DNA from: Streptomyces sp. SPB162
GTDB lineage: Bacteria > Actinomycetota > Actinomycetes > Streptomycetales > Streptomycetaceae
Assembly: GCF_029504575.1 (NCBI RefSeq)
Contig: NZ_JAQFII010000001.1
Span: 558,001 to 622,000, forward strand
Length of the DNA stretch: 64,000 nucleotides
Direction: 5' to 3'
Position 1 is the stretch's first letter; each line of letters begins with the position of its first letter. A program made the position numbers and the translations under genes. The notes under the pieces are model-generated. The model did not search any database, was not told the origin of the DNA, and worked only from the letters and a program-made list of their open reading frames with translations. This document shows, in pieces, positions 37,205 to 45,407 of the stretch.

Positions 37205-38283
37205 TGTATTGATCACGAGCGTTGTTGACAGTCGTGGGTCTTGAACATGGCGAAGACCTCCGGTGTGGTGGAGCTGTCTAGGACTGCACCACACGGAGGT
37301 CTTCTTGTCCCACCGTAATGCCCGGCTGACTGTCTTCGGGAGACGTCTGCTGATCGAACGTGTCTGCTCCGGTCGTCCGGTCGCTCATGTCGCGGCCGAG
37401 ATGGGAATCTCGCGGGCCACGGCCCACAAGTGGGTGCGCCGCTGGCGCACGGAAGGCGATCAGGGGTTGTTCGACCGCTCGAGCCGACCGCACACGACCC
37501 CGCACCGCACGATCCCCGAGAAGGAAGCCGCGGTCTGTGATCTGCGGCAGGCCCGCAAGCTCGGCCCGGCCCGCATCGGCCCGATCCTCGGACTTCCCGC
37601 CTCCACGGTGCACCGAATCCTGACCCGTCACGGCCTGAACCGGCTCGCCTGGCTGGACCGCCCGACCGGCGAGCCGATCCGCCGCTACGAACGCGACCGG
37701 CCCGGCGAGCTGGTGCACGTCGACATCAAGAAACTCGGCAACATCCCCGACGGCGGCGGATGGCGCACCGTCGGCAGAACAGCCGGCAACCACAACCGTC
37801 AAGCCACCACCGACCAGCGCAAGAGCTGCAAACCGGTGATCGGATACAGCTACATCCACTCCGCCGTCGACGACCACACCCGCCTGGCCTACAGCGAGGT
37901 CCTCACCGACGAACGCCAGCACACCGCCATCGGGTTCTGGCAGCGCGCCCAAGCATTCTTCGCCCGCTACGGGATCACCGTCGAGCGGGTCCTGACCGAC
38001 AACGGCTCCTGCTACAAATCCACACTCTTCACCCAAACACTGACCGCGGCCGGCATCGCCCACAAACGCACCCGCCCCTACCGACCTCAGACCAATGGCA
38101 AGGTCGAACGCTTCAACCGCACCCTCGCCGACGAGTGGGCCTACCAGCGGCCCTACACCACCAACGACGAGCGCACCGCGGCCCTGGCAGACTTCCTCCA
38201 CACCTACAACCACCACCGCGGCCACACCGCACTCGGCGGCAACCCACCCATCACCCGCGCAAACAACCCTGCGGGTCAATACA
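37205..38283 (+). mobile_element. IS481-family insertion sequence (1079 bp)
   Basis: Ends start TGTATTGA and finish TCAATACA; the first 25 bp of each end match at about 18 positions. A 6-bp direct repeat CCTAGA flanks it. One transposase fills it. The 100 bp before the transposase are the left end and promoter. It inserted at the junction between repeat copy C and the 3' end of the DinB gene. The intact transposase and perfect duplication suggest recent insertion. Confidence 0.9.
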
Positions 38284-38288
38284 CCTAG
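37305..38288 (+). CDS. IS481-family transposase
   Basis: 327 residues. N-terminal helix-turn-helix (VAHVAAEMGISRATAHKWVRRW), then an rve-type DDE integrase core: first Asp in LVHVDIKKLG, second in LTDNGSCYKS, Glu in NGKVERFNRTLADEW. TTG 37305 has GGAGG 8 bp upstream and gives the usual IS481 length. The stop TAG (38286-38288) is not in the IS but in the duplicated target CCTAGA, so the last codon ACC and stop are formed by the junction. Confidence 0.92.
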   Translation: MSHRNARLTVFGRRLLIERVCSGRPVAHVAAEMGISRATAHKWVRRWRTEGDQGLFDRSSRPHTTPHRTIPEKEAAVCDLRQARKLGPARIGPILGLPASTVHRILTRHGLNRLAWLDRPTGEPIRRYERDRPGELVHVDIKKLGNIPDGGGWRTVGRTAGNHNRQATTDQRKSCKPVIGYSYIHSAVDDHTRLAYSEVLTDERQHTAIGFWQRAQAFFARYGITVERVLTDNGSCYKSTLFTQTLTAAGIAHKRTRPYRPQTNGKVERFNRTLADEWAYQRPYTTNDERTAALADFLHTYNHHRGHTALGGNPPITRANNPAGQYT

Positions 38289-38289
38289 A
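38284..38289. repeat. Right target-site duplication of the IS
   Basis: CCTAGA; carries the TAG stop of the transposase on the plus strand and of the DinB gene on the minus strand. Confidence 0.85.
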
Positions 38290-38800
38290 CGCCGGTCCGC
38301 CCGTCGACCAGCTCGCGCACGATGTCGAGGTGGCCGTTGTGGCGGGAGGTCTCCTCGATGAGGTGGAGGAGCACCCAGCGGAGGTCCACGTGGCGGCCGT
38401 CGCTGATGGGGCGCTTGGCGGTCGCGTCCAGGTCGTGGTCGGACACCAGGCGACGGTAGCGGGCGCTCTGCTCCTCGTACTCGGCGAGGAGCCGGGGCAG
38501 CGGGATGTCGACCGCGGTGCGCATCTCGGGGTCGGGGTCGTCGTCGGTCGCCTCCGTGAGCGGCCCCTCCTGTTCGTTCCCCAGGAACATCACGTCGATC
38601 CAGTAGTTCTCGACCCACCGCAGATGGCTGATCAGCCCGCACATCGTCAGCAGCGGGGAACTCGGGAGCGGTGCCTTGCGGGCGTCCTCGGCGGACACGC
38701 CCTCGCACTTGTCCCGCGCCGTGTGGCGGGCGTAGTCCAGGTAGGTGGCCAGCTGCGTGCGCTCGTCCCAGGTGGGAGGCGTGTCGGTTCGTTGAGTCAT
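38285..38800 (-). CDS. DinB/DUF664-family protein (mycothiol-dependent-type fold)
   Basis: 171-residue four-helix DinB-like protein: TQLATYLDYARHTARDKCEGVS..., CGLISHLRWVENYWIDVMF and LLHLIEETSRHNGHLDIVRELVDG. The three histidines (SHLRWVE, WVLLHLIEE, RHNGHLD) are the usual metal ligands. Members transfer mycothiol or other thiols; substrate unknown. Start 38800; a longer frame exists but adds a non-conserved 36 residues. The stop lies inside the IS target duplication and appears original. Confidence 0.88.
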   Translation of the reverse strand: MTQRTDTPPTWDERTQLATYLDYARHTARDKCEGVSAEDARKAPLPSSPLLTMCGLISHLRWVENYWIDVMFLGNEQEGPLTEATDDDPDPEMRTAVDIPLPRLLAEYEEQSARYRRLVSDHDLDATAKRPISDGRHVDLRWVLLHLIEETSRHNGHLDIVRELVDGRTGV

Positions 38801-38912
38801 CGCGGGAAGTCTGCCGTACCGCGGACGGGGTGTCGACGCGTCTTCGATCAACGCCGCCGAACGCCGTTCGGCGGTGTGCGACGACGCCTCGGCAGGATCC
38901 GCCGGCAAGCCC

Positions 38913-39284
38913 CTACCCGCCCCAGCCGCGCAGCTCCTGCGCTATCCGGCCGACGCCCGCGGAGCCGTCCTTGACCAGCCGGGCCAGATCGCGGACCTGT
39001 TCCGGCGAGGTGGTGACCTTGAGTCCGCTGGCGACGAGGTAGGCGTAGGCGACCGCCGACGCGAACATCGCGTTGGACCGCTCCAGGGCGGGGACGTGCA
39101 CGAGGATCTGCAGCAGGGCCGCGGCGCGGTCGTGCGGGTCCGGGTAGACGGGGGTGCCGAAAATCTCCGCCTGGTGCCGGCTCACCGCCGCGAGCAGCGC
39201 GCCCCAGTCGGTGACCTGAGGGTCGCCGGGGGTGTTGTGCTCGGCGACCATGAGCAGCCAGGCCAAGTCGATGCGCAGGCTCAA
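38913..39284 (-). CDS. Fic/Doc-like toxin component with degenerate motif
   Basis: 123 residues, similar to proteins annotated in Streptomyces as Fic-family toxins (MSLRIDLAWLLMVAEHNTPGDPQVTDWGALLAAVSRHQAEIFG). The helix that normally holds HPFxxGNGR or HxFxxANKR reads HVPALERSNAMFASAVAYAYL, so the Asn/Arg catalytic pattern is not intact. ATGA overlap with the upstream antitoxin gene shows operon coupling. AMPylation or phosphorylation activity is uncertain. Confidence 0.75.
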   Translation of the reverse strand: MSLRIDLAWLLMVAEHNTPGDPQVTDWGALLAAVSRHQAEIFGTPVYPDPHDRAAALLQILVHVPALERSNAMFASAVAYAYLVASGLKVTTSPEQVRDLARLVKDGSAGVGRIAQELRGWGG

Positions 39285-39508
39285 CGGCTGCCTTCGTGCT
39301 CCGAGCCGAACTCCTCCGCGAACACCGACTCATAGCTCTTCATGAAGTCGGCTGCGGCTTCGACGAAGGTGCGGCCGCGTTCACCCGCGTCCTGCTGGAC
39401 CAGCTCTTCGATGTACCGGTTCACGCTGATGCCCCGGCGCGAAGCCCGGTCCCGGGCCGTCTCGGCGGTGGACTCTTCCACCCGCACGTTCAACTGGGTC
39501 TTGGCCAT
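39281..39508 (-). CDS. Ribbon-helix-helix antitoxin
   Basis: 75 residues. N-terminal RHH DNA-binding motif (TQLNVRVEESTAETARDRASRRGISVNRYIEELVQQDAGE), then an acidic toxin-binding tail. First gene of the toxin/antitoxin pair; its stop overlaps the toxin start. A CTAGCG-N6-CGCTAG dyad 10 bp upstream is the likely operator for autorepression. Confidence 0.85.
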   Translation of the reverse strand: MAKTQLNVRVEESTAETARDRASRRGISVNRYIEELVQQDAGERGRTFVEAAADFMKSYESVFAEEFGSEHEGSR

Positions 39509-39517
39509 ACCTACAAG

Positions 39518-39535
39518 CTAGCGCCGATCCGCTAG
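39518..39535. promoter_or_regulatory. Antitoxin operator
   Basis: 18-bp dyad CTAGCG-CCGATC-CGCTAG, 10 bp before the antitoxin start, in the promoter region. Confidence 0.62.
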
Positions 39536-39573
39536 TATCGGCAAGTGGGCGCGAACGGATCGCGCCGGTGGCC

Positions 39574-39627
39574 CGCTACCGCAGGGGCTTGGTCCAGTGC
39601 CGCTACCGCAGGGGCTTGGTCCAGCGC
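39574..39627. repeat. 27-bp tandem duplication at the acetyltransferase 3' end
   Basis: Units 39574-39600 and 39601-39627 differ at one base. The second unit contains the last codons and stop of the acetyltransferase gene; the first is a non-coding copy after the stop, including a second stop. Confidence 0.88.
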
Positions 39628-40025
39628 CGCCACTGCTCCTCCGCGCCGTAGCCGGCCGCCTTCCAGGCGTGGTGCGCCACTTCGTTGCGCTGCAGGACCA
39701 TCGCGTCCGACCGTCGCCCGCCCAGCGCCGCGAACCGCTCCTCGGTCGCGCGCAACAGCGCCGCGGCGATCCCCTGGCGTCGCGCGCCGGGGTGCACGGC
39801 CAACCGGTAGACGTGGCACCGCCAGCCGTCGAACCCGGCGATCACCGACCCCACGAGCGCGCCGCCGCGCTCCGCGAGGAGCAGCGCTTCCGGGTCCCGG
39901 GCGATCAGCCGGGCCACGCCCTGCTCGTCGTCGCTGATGCTGGCGCCCTCGGCCGCCACCTGCCAGAACCCGAGTACGGCCGTGATGTCCGAGGGGCCCG
40001 CCGCGCGGATGTGGAGATCGTCCAT
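39603..40025 (-). CDS. GNAT-family N-acetyltransferase
   Basis: 140 residues. The acetyl-CoA loop is VHPGARRQGIAAALLRATEERF (Q/RxxGxG/A pattern) with preceding strand LVGSVIAGFDGWRCHVYRLAV. Acceptor unknown. Start ATG 40025. The gene ends in a duplicated 27-bp unit. Confidence 0.85.
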   Translation of the reverse strand: MDDLHIRAAGPSDITAVLGFWQVAAEGASISDDEQGVARLIARDPEALLLAERGGALVGSVIAGFDGWRCHVYRLAVHPGARRQGIAAALLRATEERFAALGGRRSDAMVLQRNEVAHHAWKAAGYGAEEQWRRWTKPLR

Positions 40026-40061
40026 GCGGCGCAGTCAAACATCCGCGCCGTGCCGCGGCCA

Positions 40062-40105
40062 CTGGTTTCGCCCCGTCGCGGCCGGAGCGACGGGGCGGAA
40101 ACCAG
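40062..40105. terminator. Terminator downstream of dnaE
   Basis: 19-bp stem with one bulged base (left arm starts CTGGTTTCGCCCCG, right arm ends GGGGCGGAAACCAG), just past the dnaE stop at 40112. Confidence 0.82.
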
Positions 40106-40111
40106 CGTCGG

Positions 40112-43100
40112 TCAGGCCACGCCCAGCCAGCTCTCGGCGCCGAAGGAGCCCTTGATGTCGGAGGCGATGGTCTCGTGGTTCACCAGGAAGCCCAGCTCGA
40201 AGACGGTGGTCTTCTCCGGCCCGCGGACCCGCATGCGCACCGGGCTGTCGCCCGGGTGGGCGCGCAGGATCCGCTTGAGCTCGTTGATCGTGGGCTGGTT
40301 GAGCTTGTGGGCCCGCATGAACAGCTGGACGGGGGGCTTGCCGCCGTACTCGGCGGACGAGATGTCCAGCTCCATCAGTTCCTGGCCGGCGATGTTGATC
40401 GTTCCGTCGCGGTCGTTGATCCGTCCCGTCACGGCGACCACGGTGTCCGGGACCAGCGCGTGCTGCACGAGCTGGTAGGAGGCGGGGAAGAAGCAGATCT
40501 CCATGTTGGCGTCACGGTCGGCGAGGTGCACGATCGCCCACGCGTTGCCCTGCTTCGTCATCCGCCGCTCGACGGTGGTGATCAGCCCGGCGAGTTTCAC
40601 CACGCCCTGGGTCTGCCCGGAGGCGATCAGATCGGCGATGGAGGTGTCGCGGTTGCGGGCGAGGATGTGCTCGGCCCCGTCCAGCGGGTGCGCCGAGACG
40701 TACAGCCCCAGCATCTCGCGCTCGGTCGACAGCAGCTGCTTGCGCGGCCACTCGTCGTCGCCGATCTTGAAGTCCAGACCGAAGCCGCCGCCGCCCTCGT
40801 CACCGCTGTCGAGGGCGCCGAAGAGGTCGTCCTGCCCGTACGCCTCGGCCTTCTTGACCGGGATGATGGCGTCGATGGCGTCCTCGTGGACCGCGGACAG
40901 CCCCTTGCGGGTGTGTCCGAGCGAGTCGAAGGCGCCGGCCTTGATGAGGGACTCCACGGCACGCTTGTTGAGCGTGGCGATCTCCGCCTTATCCAGGAAG
41001 TCGCTGAACGCGACGTACTTCCCCTTGGACTTGCGGGAGGCGACCAGCGACTCGATGACGTTCGTGCCCACGTTGCGCACGGACTTCAGGCCGAACCGGA
41101 CGTCGTCGCCGACGGCGGTGAAGTCGGCGGTGGACTCGTTCACGTCCGGGGGCAGCACCCGGACGCCCATCTTGCGGGCGTCGGCCAGGTAGATGGCGGC
41201 CTTGTCCTTGTCGTCGTCCACCGAGGTGAGCAGCGCGGCCATGTACTCGGCGGGATAGTTCGCCTTGAGGTAGGCGGTCCAGTACGAGACCAGCCCGTAG
41301 CCGGCGGTGTGCGACTTGTTGAAGGCGTAGCCGGAGAACGGGAGCATGACGTCCCACAGCGCCTTGATGGACTCCTCGCTGTAGCCGTTGGTCTGCATGC
41401 CGCCGTGGAACTTCTCCCACTCGGCCGCCAGCACCTCGGGCTTCTTCTTGCCCATCGCGCGGCGCAGCAGGTCGGCGCCGCCGAGGCTGTAGCCGGCCAG
41501 TTCCCGGGCGATGGCCATGATCTGCTCCTGGTACACGAGCAGGTGGAACGTGGTACCCAGGATCGGGTCGAGCGCCTCGCGCAGCTCGGGGTGGATCGGC
41601 TCGATCTCCTGGCGGCCGTTCTTGCGGTGCGCGTAGTTGGTGTGCGCGTTGGCGGCCATCGGGCCCGGCCGGTAGAGCGCGAGGACGGCGGCGATGTCCT
41701 CGAACCGGGTCGGCTCCATCAGTTTGAGCAGGGCGCGCATGGCGCCGCCGTCGAGCTGGAAGACGCCCAGGGTGTCGCCGCGCGCCAGCAGTTCGTACGT
41801 GGTCTTGTCGTCCAGGGGGATGGTCTCGGACTTGATGTCCACCCCCCGGTTCTCCTTCACGATCTTCAGGGCGTGATGGATGATGCCCAGGTTCCGAAGA
41901 CCCAGGAAGTCCATCTTGACCAGCCCCATGTTCTCGCAACTGGGGTAGTCGAAGCCGGTGATGATCACGCCGTCCTTGTCCCGGCGGTGCATCGGGATCA
42001 GGTCCAGCAGGGGTGTCTTCGAGAGGATCACCGCGGCCGCGTGCACACCGGTGCCGCGGACCAGGCCCTCGATGCCCTTCGCGGTGTCGATGACGCGCTT
42101 GACGTCCGGCTCGTTGTCGTACATCTGCCGGATCTCGCCCGCCTCGCCGTAGCGGGGGTGCGAGGGGTCGAACATGCCGGAGAGCGGGACGCCCTTGCCC
42201 ATCACGTCGGCGGGCATCGCCTTGGTGATGCGGTCGCCCATCGCGAAGGGGTAGCCCAGGACCCGGGAGGAGTCCTTGACCGCGGCCTTGGCCTTGATGG
42301 TGCCGAACGTGTTGACCTGGGCGGTGTACTCCTCCCCGTACTTCTCGGTGACGTACCGCACCATCCGGTCGCGCTGGCGGTCGTCGAAGTCGAGGTCGAC
42401 GTCGGGCGGGTTGATGCGCTCGGGGTTCAGGAACCGCTCGAACAGCAGGCCGTGCTCCAGGGGGCACAGCTCGGTGATGCGGGTGGCGTACGCGACGATG
42501 GAGCCGGTCGCGGAACCACGGCCGGGGCCGACGGGCACGTCGTTGTCACGGGCGTACTTGCAGATGTCGGCGACGACGAGGAAGTAGCTGGAGAACCCCA
42601 TCGGACCGATGATCTTCATCTCGGTCTCGAAGCGGTCCATGACGGCGTCCGGGATGGGGTCGCCGTACCGCATCGCCAGGCCGCGCATGCACTCCTTGCG
42701 CAGCCAGGACTCCTGGTCCTCGCCCTCGGGCACCACAAACTGCGGCATCTGGTTGACCTCGGCGAAGACCTCGTCGTAGTCCTGGATGCGCTCGGCGATC
42801 AGCAATGTGTTGTCGCACGCCTCGGGGAGCTCGGAGAAGAGCTCCCGCATCTCGGCCGCGGTCTTGATGTAGTAGCCGGTGCCGTTGAACCGGAAGCGGC
42901 CCGGGTCGTCCTTGTTCTTGCCGACGCCGACGCACAGCAGCGTGTCGTGCGAGTCGGCCTCGCTCTCGTGCACGTAGTGCGAGTCGTTGGTCGCCAGCAG
43001 CGGGATGTTCAGCTGCTTGGCGATCTTGAGCAGGTCCTCGCGGACGTTGCGCTCGAGGTCCAGGCCGTGGTCCATCAGCTCCAGGAAGTAGTTCTCCTTG

Positions 43101-43666
43101 CCGAACATGTCCTGGAAGTCGGAGGCCGCCTGCAGGGCCGCGTCGAACTGGCCGAGCCGGATCCGGGTCTGGATCTCGCCCGAGGGGCAGCCCGTCGTCG
43201 CGATGATCCCCGAGGCGTGCTGGGAGATCAGTTCGCGGTCCATGCGGGGCTTGCCGTAGAAGCCCTCGAAGCTCGCGAGGGAGGAGAGCCGGAAGAGGTT
43301 CCGCAGCCCCTGCGCGTGCTCGGCCCACATCGTCATATGGGTGAAGCGGCCGCCGCCGCTGACGTCCTTGCTGCCCTCGCCGTCGTCCGAGACGGCCCGC
43401 TGCCCGCCGGGACCCCAGAACTCCGGCTTCCGGTTGCGCCGCGAGGACGGCGCCACATAGGCCTCGATGCCGATGATCGGCTTGACCGGGCCCTTCTTCG
43501 CCACCTGGAAGAACTCGTACGCGCCGAACATGTTGCCGTGGTCCGACATCGCCACGGCCGGCATCCCCTCCTCCTCGATCTTCTTGAAGAGGATGGGCAG
43601 TTTCTGCGCGCCGTCGAGAAGCGAGAACTGGGTGTGATTGTGCAGGTGGACAAAGCTGTCGGACAC
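40112..43666 (-). CDS. dnaE: DNA polymerase III alpha subunit
   Basis: 1184 residues; the replicative polymerase. N-terminal PHP domain (FVHLHNHTQFSLLDG, VAMSDHGNMFG), palm with catalytic PDVDLDFDD, the beta-binding and tandem HhH regions, and a C-terminal OB fold (GLITTVERRMTKQGNAWAIV). GTG 43666 has GGAGGTG upstream and gives the normal N-terminus VSDSFVHLHNH; the frame is open a further 71 codons but that part is not conserved. Confidence 0.97.
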   Translation of the reverse strand: MSDSFVHLHNHTQFSLLDGAQKLPILFKKIEEEGMPAVAMSDHGNMFGAYEFFQVAKKGPVKPIIGIEAYVAPSSRRNRKPEFWGPGGQRAVSDDGEGSKDVSGGGRFTHMTMWAEHAQGLRNLFRLSSLASFEGFYGKPRMDRELISQHASGIIATTGCPSGEIQTRIRLGQFDAALQAASDFQDMFGKENYFLELMDHGLDLERNVREDLLKIAKQLNIPLLATNDSHYVHESEADSHDTLLCVGVGKNKDDPGRFRFNGTGYYIKTAAEMRELFSELPEACDNTLLIAERIQDYDEVFAEVNQMPQFVVPEGEDQESWLRKECMRGLAMRYGDPIPDAVMDRFETEMKIIGPMGFSSYFLVVADICKYARDNDVPVGPGRGSATGSIVAYATRITELCPLEHGLLFERFLNPERINPPDVDLDFDDRQRDRMVRYVTEKYGEEYTAQVNTFGTIKAKAAVKDSSRVLGYPFAMGDRITKAMPADVMGKGVPLSGMFDPSHPRYGEAGEIRQMYDNEPDVKRVIDTAKGIEGLVRGTGVHAAAVILSKTPLLDLIPMHRRDKDGVIITGFDYPSCENMGLVKMDFLGLRNLGIIHHALKIVKENRGVDIKSETIPLDDKTTYELLARGDTLGVFQLDGGAMRALLKLMEPTRFEDIAAVLALYRPGPMAANAHTNYAHRKNGRQEIEPIHPELREALDPILGTTFHLLVYQEQIMAIARELAGYSLGGADLLRRAMGKKKPEVLAAEWEKFHGGMQTNGYSEESIKALWDVMLPFSGYAFNKSHTAGYGLVSYWTAYLKANYPAEYMAALLTSVDDDKDKAAIYLADARKMGVRVLPPDVNESTADFTAVGDDVRFGLKSVRNVGTNVIESLVASRKSKGKYVAFSDFLDKAEIATLNKRAVESLIKAGAFDSLGHTRKGLSAVHEDAIDAIIPVKKAEAYGQDDLFGALDSGDEGGGGFGLDFKIGDDEWPRKQLLSTEREMLGLYVSAHPLDGAEHILARNRDTSIADLIASGQTQGVVKLAGLITTVERRMTKQGNAWAIVHLADRDANMEICFFPASYQLVQHALVPDTVVAVTGRINDRDGTINIAGQELMELDISSAEYGGKPPVQLFMRAHKLNQPTINELKRILRAHPGDSPVRMRVRGPEKTTVFELGFLVNHETIASDIKGSFGAESWLGVA

Positions 43667-43904
43667 CGGGCAGGCACCTCCGGGGCGGGTCGCGGGAAGC
43701 CTCCACCCTATCCCTCGGCACCCGCCCCGGAAGCCTCTCCACAGCCCTTCGTCCATGATCGAAAACGGGGCCGAACAGTGACCTGGGGCGATCACGGAGC
43801 GAGTTCGTACGACACCGCCGGGTGGCCCGCGCGTGGCGTCGCCCGCGACCCGCCGAGCGCTTCGGCGCCCCCGCGCCACGCCGCTCCTTTGCCTTTCCTT
43901 TACT

Positions 43905-44057
43905 ATGAGTCAGATCAAGTTCTCCGACGGAACGACCCGGAGAACCGACCCCGAAAACCCAGGAAAGGTGTGAGCGTCCCTCCATGGACGAACCCCCCAG
44001 TAGCCGGTGCCGTGCGGACCGACCGCCCCTGTCCGATCATGGGACGGAGGTGACCCG
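43905..44057 (+). promoter_or_regulatory. Structured leader of the CNNM operon
   Basis: A TACTAT -10-like hexamer (43901-43906) predicts a start near 43913 and a leader of about 145 nt. The leader has a perfect hairpin GTTCTCCG / CGGAGAAC (43919-43926 / 43938-43945) and short ORFs, one overlapping the transporter start. The upstream stretch 43667-43900 holds the divergent dnaE leader with an 11-bp dyad (43680-43690 / 43720-43730) and nothing else I can name. No known riboswitch class is recognised. Confidence 0.5.
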
Positions 44058-44061
44058 ATGA
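43984..44061 (+). CDS. Candidate leader peptide ORF upstream of the CNNM gene
   Basis: 25 codons starting MDEPPSSRC and ending TEVTR; its stop overlaps the transporter start as ATGA. The acidic/proline start recalls leader peptides that sense Mg2+ through ribosome instability, but there is no good SD (AGGAAAGG is 15 bp upstream), so translation is unproven. A second small frame, GTG 43970 to 44053 (SVPPWTNPPVAG...), is an alternative. Confidence 0.35.
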   Translation: MDEPPSSRCRADRPPLSDHGTEVTR

Positions 44062-45407
44062 CCGAAGTACTGCTGCTGGTGGTCGCACTGCTGCTCACCC
44101 TCGCCTGCGGAGTCTTCGTCGCGGCCGAGTTCTCGCTGACCACGATCGAACGCGGCGAGCTGGAACGTGCGGAGCAGGCCGGTGAGCGCGGCGCGTCCGC
44201 GGCCCTGCAGGCCGTCCGCACCCTGACGCTGCAGCTGTCCGGCGCGCAGTTGGGGATCACGGTCACCGGACTCGTGATCGGCATGCTCGCCAAGAGCTCG
44301 ATCTCCCAGCTGCTCAGCGGCCCGCTGCGGGCCGCCGGGCTGTCGGACTCCGTGGCCTCCTCCGCCGCGCTGGTGCTGGGCACCGCGCTGTCGACCGTGA
44401 TGCTCATGGTCGTGGGCGAGCTCGTGCCGAAGAACTGGGCGATCTCCCGGCCGCTGCCGGTGGCCAAGGCGGTCGCCGCACCGCAGCGCGCCTTCACCAC
44501 CGCGTTCGGCCCGTTCATCCGGCACCTGAACAACACCGCCAACCGGATACTGCACCGCATGGGCCTGGAGCCCGCGGAGGAGCTGGCCTCCGCGCGCGGT
44601 CCGCAGGAGCTGGTGGCGCTGGCCCGGCACTCGGCCAAGGCCGGCACGCTGGAGGCCGACACCGCCGAACTGTTCGTCCGCACCCTGAACCTGGCGGAAC
44701 TCACCGCGCAGCACGTGATGACGCCGCGCGTGCAGGTCACCGCGCTCGACTCGCGCGCCACCGCCGAGGACGTCGTCGAGGCGACCCGCGCCACCGGCCT
44801 GTCCCGCTTCCCCGTCTACCGCGGTTCCCTCGACTCCGTCATCGGCACCGCCCACATCAAGGACGTGCTGGCCGTCCCCGCCGGGCGGCGCCCGCGCTTC
44901 CCGATCACCTCGCTGCTGCGCGAACCGCTGCTGGTGCCCGAGTCGCTGACCGTCGACCGACTGCTGGACCGGCTCGGCGGCAAGCAGTCGATGGCGGTCG
45001 TCATCGACGAGTACGGCGGCACTGCCGGCGTGGTCACCCTGGAGGACATCGTCGAGGAGGTCGTCGGCGAGGTACGCGACGAGCACGACCCGCACGAACT
45101 GTCCGACCTGACCTTCACCGGCGAGGACGCCGACGGCCGGCGGACCTACGACGCGGACGGCGCGACCCGCACCGACGACCAGCTGGAGGAGATCGGCCTG
45201 CACGCCCCCGAAGGCCCCTACGAGACGCTCGCCGGACTCGTCGCCCAGCGCCTGGGCCGGATCCCGGCCGCCGGGGACACCGTCGAGCTGGGCGGCTGGC
45301 GGCTCGAGGTCACCGAAGCGGCAGGCCGCCGCGCGTCGCGCGTCCGCATCACCGCACCGCCCGTTTCCCACCTCAGCCCGGCACCCGACGGGGAGCGCGC
45401 CCGATGA
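44058..45407 (+). CDS. CNNM/CorC (HlyC) family transporter, full-length
   Basis: 449 residues: DUF21/CNNM membrane domain about 1-190 (VALLLTLACGVFVAAEFSLTTIERGELE; SGAQLGITVTGLVIGMLA; GELVPKNWAISRP), a CBS pair about 210-330 (VMTPRVQVTALD...; VVIDEYGGTAGVVTLEDIVEEVVGEVRDEHD), and the C-terminal CorC_HlyC domain. Family members export Mg2+ or Co2+. GGAGGTGA precedes ATG 44058; it overlaps the next gene by 4 bp. Confidence 0.93.
   Translation: MTEVLLLVVALLLTLACGVFVAAEFSLTTIERGELERAEQAGERGASAALQAVRTLTLQLSGAQLGITVTGLVIGMLAKSSISQLLSGPLRAAGLSDSVASSAALVLGTALSTVMLMVVGELVPKNWAISRPLPVAKAVAAPQRAFTTAFGPFIRHLNNTANRILHRMGLEPAEELASARGPQELVALARHSAKAGTLEADTAELFVRTLNLAELTAQHVMTPRVQVTALDSRATAEDVVEATRATGLSRFPVYRGSLDSVIGTAHIKDVLAVPAGRRPRFPITSLLREPLLVPESLTVDRLLDRLGGKQSMAVVIDEYGGTAGVVTLEDIVEEVVGEVRDEHDPHELSDLTFTGEDADGRRTYDADGATRTDDQLEEIGLHAPEGPYETLAGLVAQRLGRIPAAGDTVELGGWRLEVTEAAGRRASRVRITAPPVSHLSPAPDGERAR

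Noticed and set aside
43905..43973. 22-codon ORF (MSQIKFSDGTT...) in the CNNM leader
   Set aside because: Its ATG overlaps the probable -10 hexamer and it has no SD, so it is likely upstream of the transcript start.
40175..44053. 1292-codon open frame on the plus strand, antisense to dnaE
   Set aside because: dnaE has all family motifs; the antisense frame is a high-GC shadow with Val/Gly/Asp/Arg-rich sequence and no domain.
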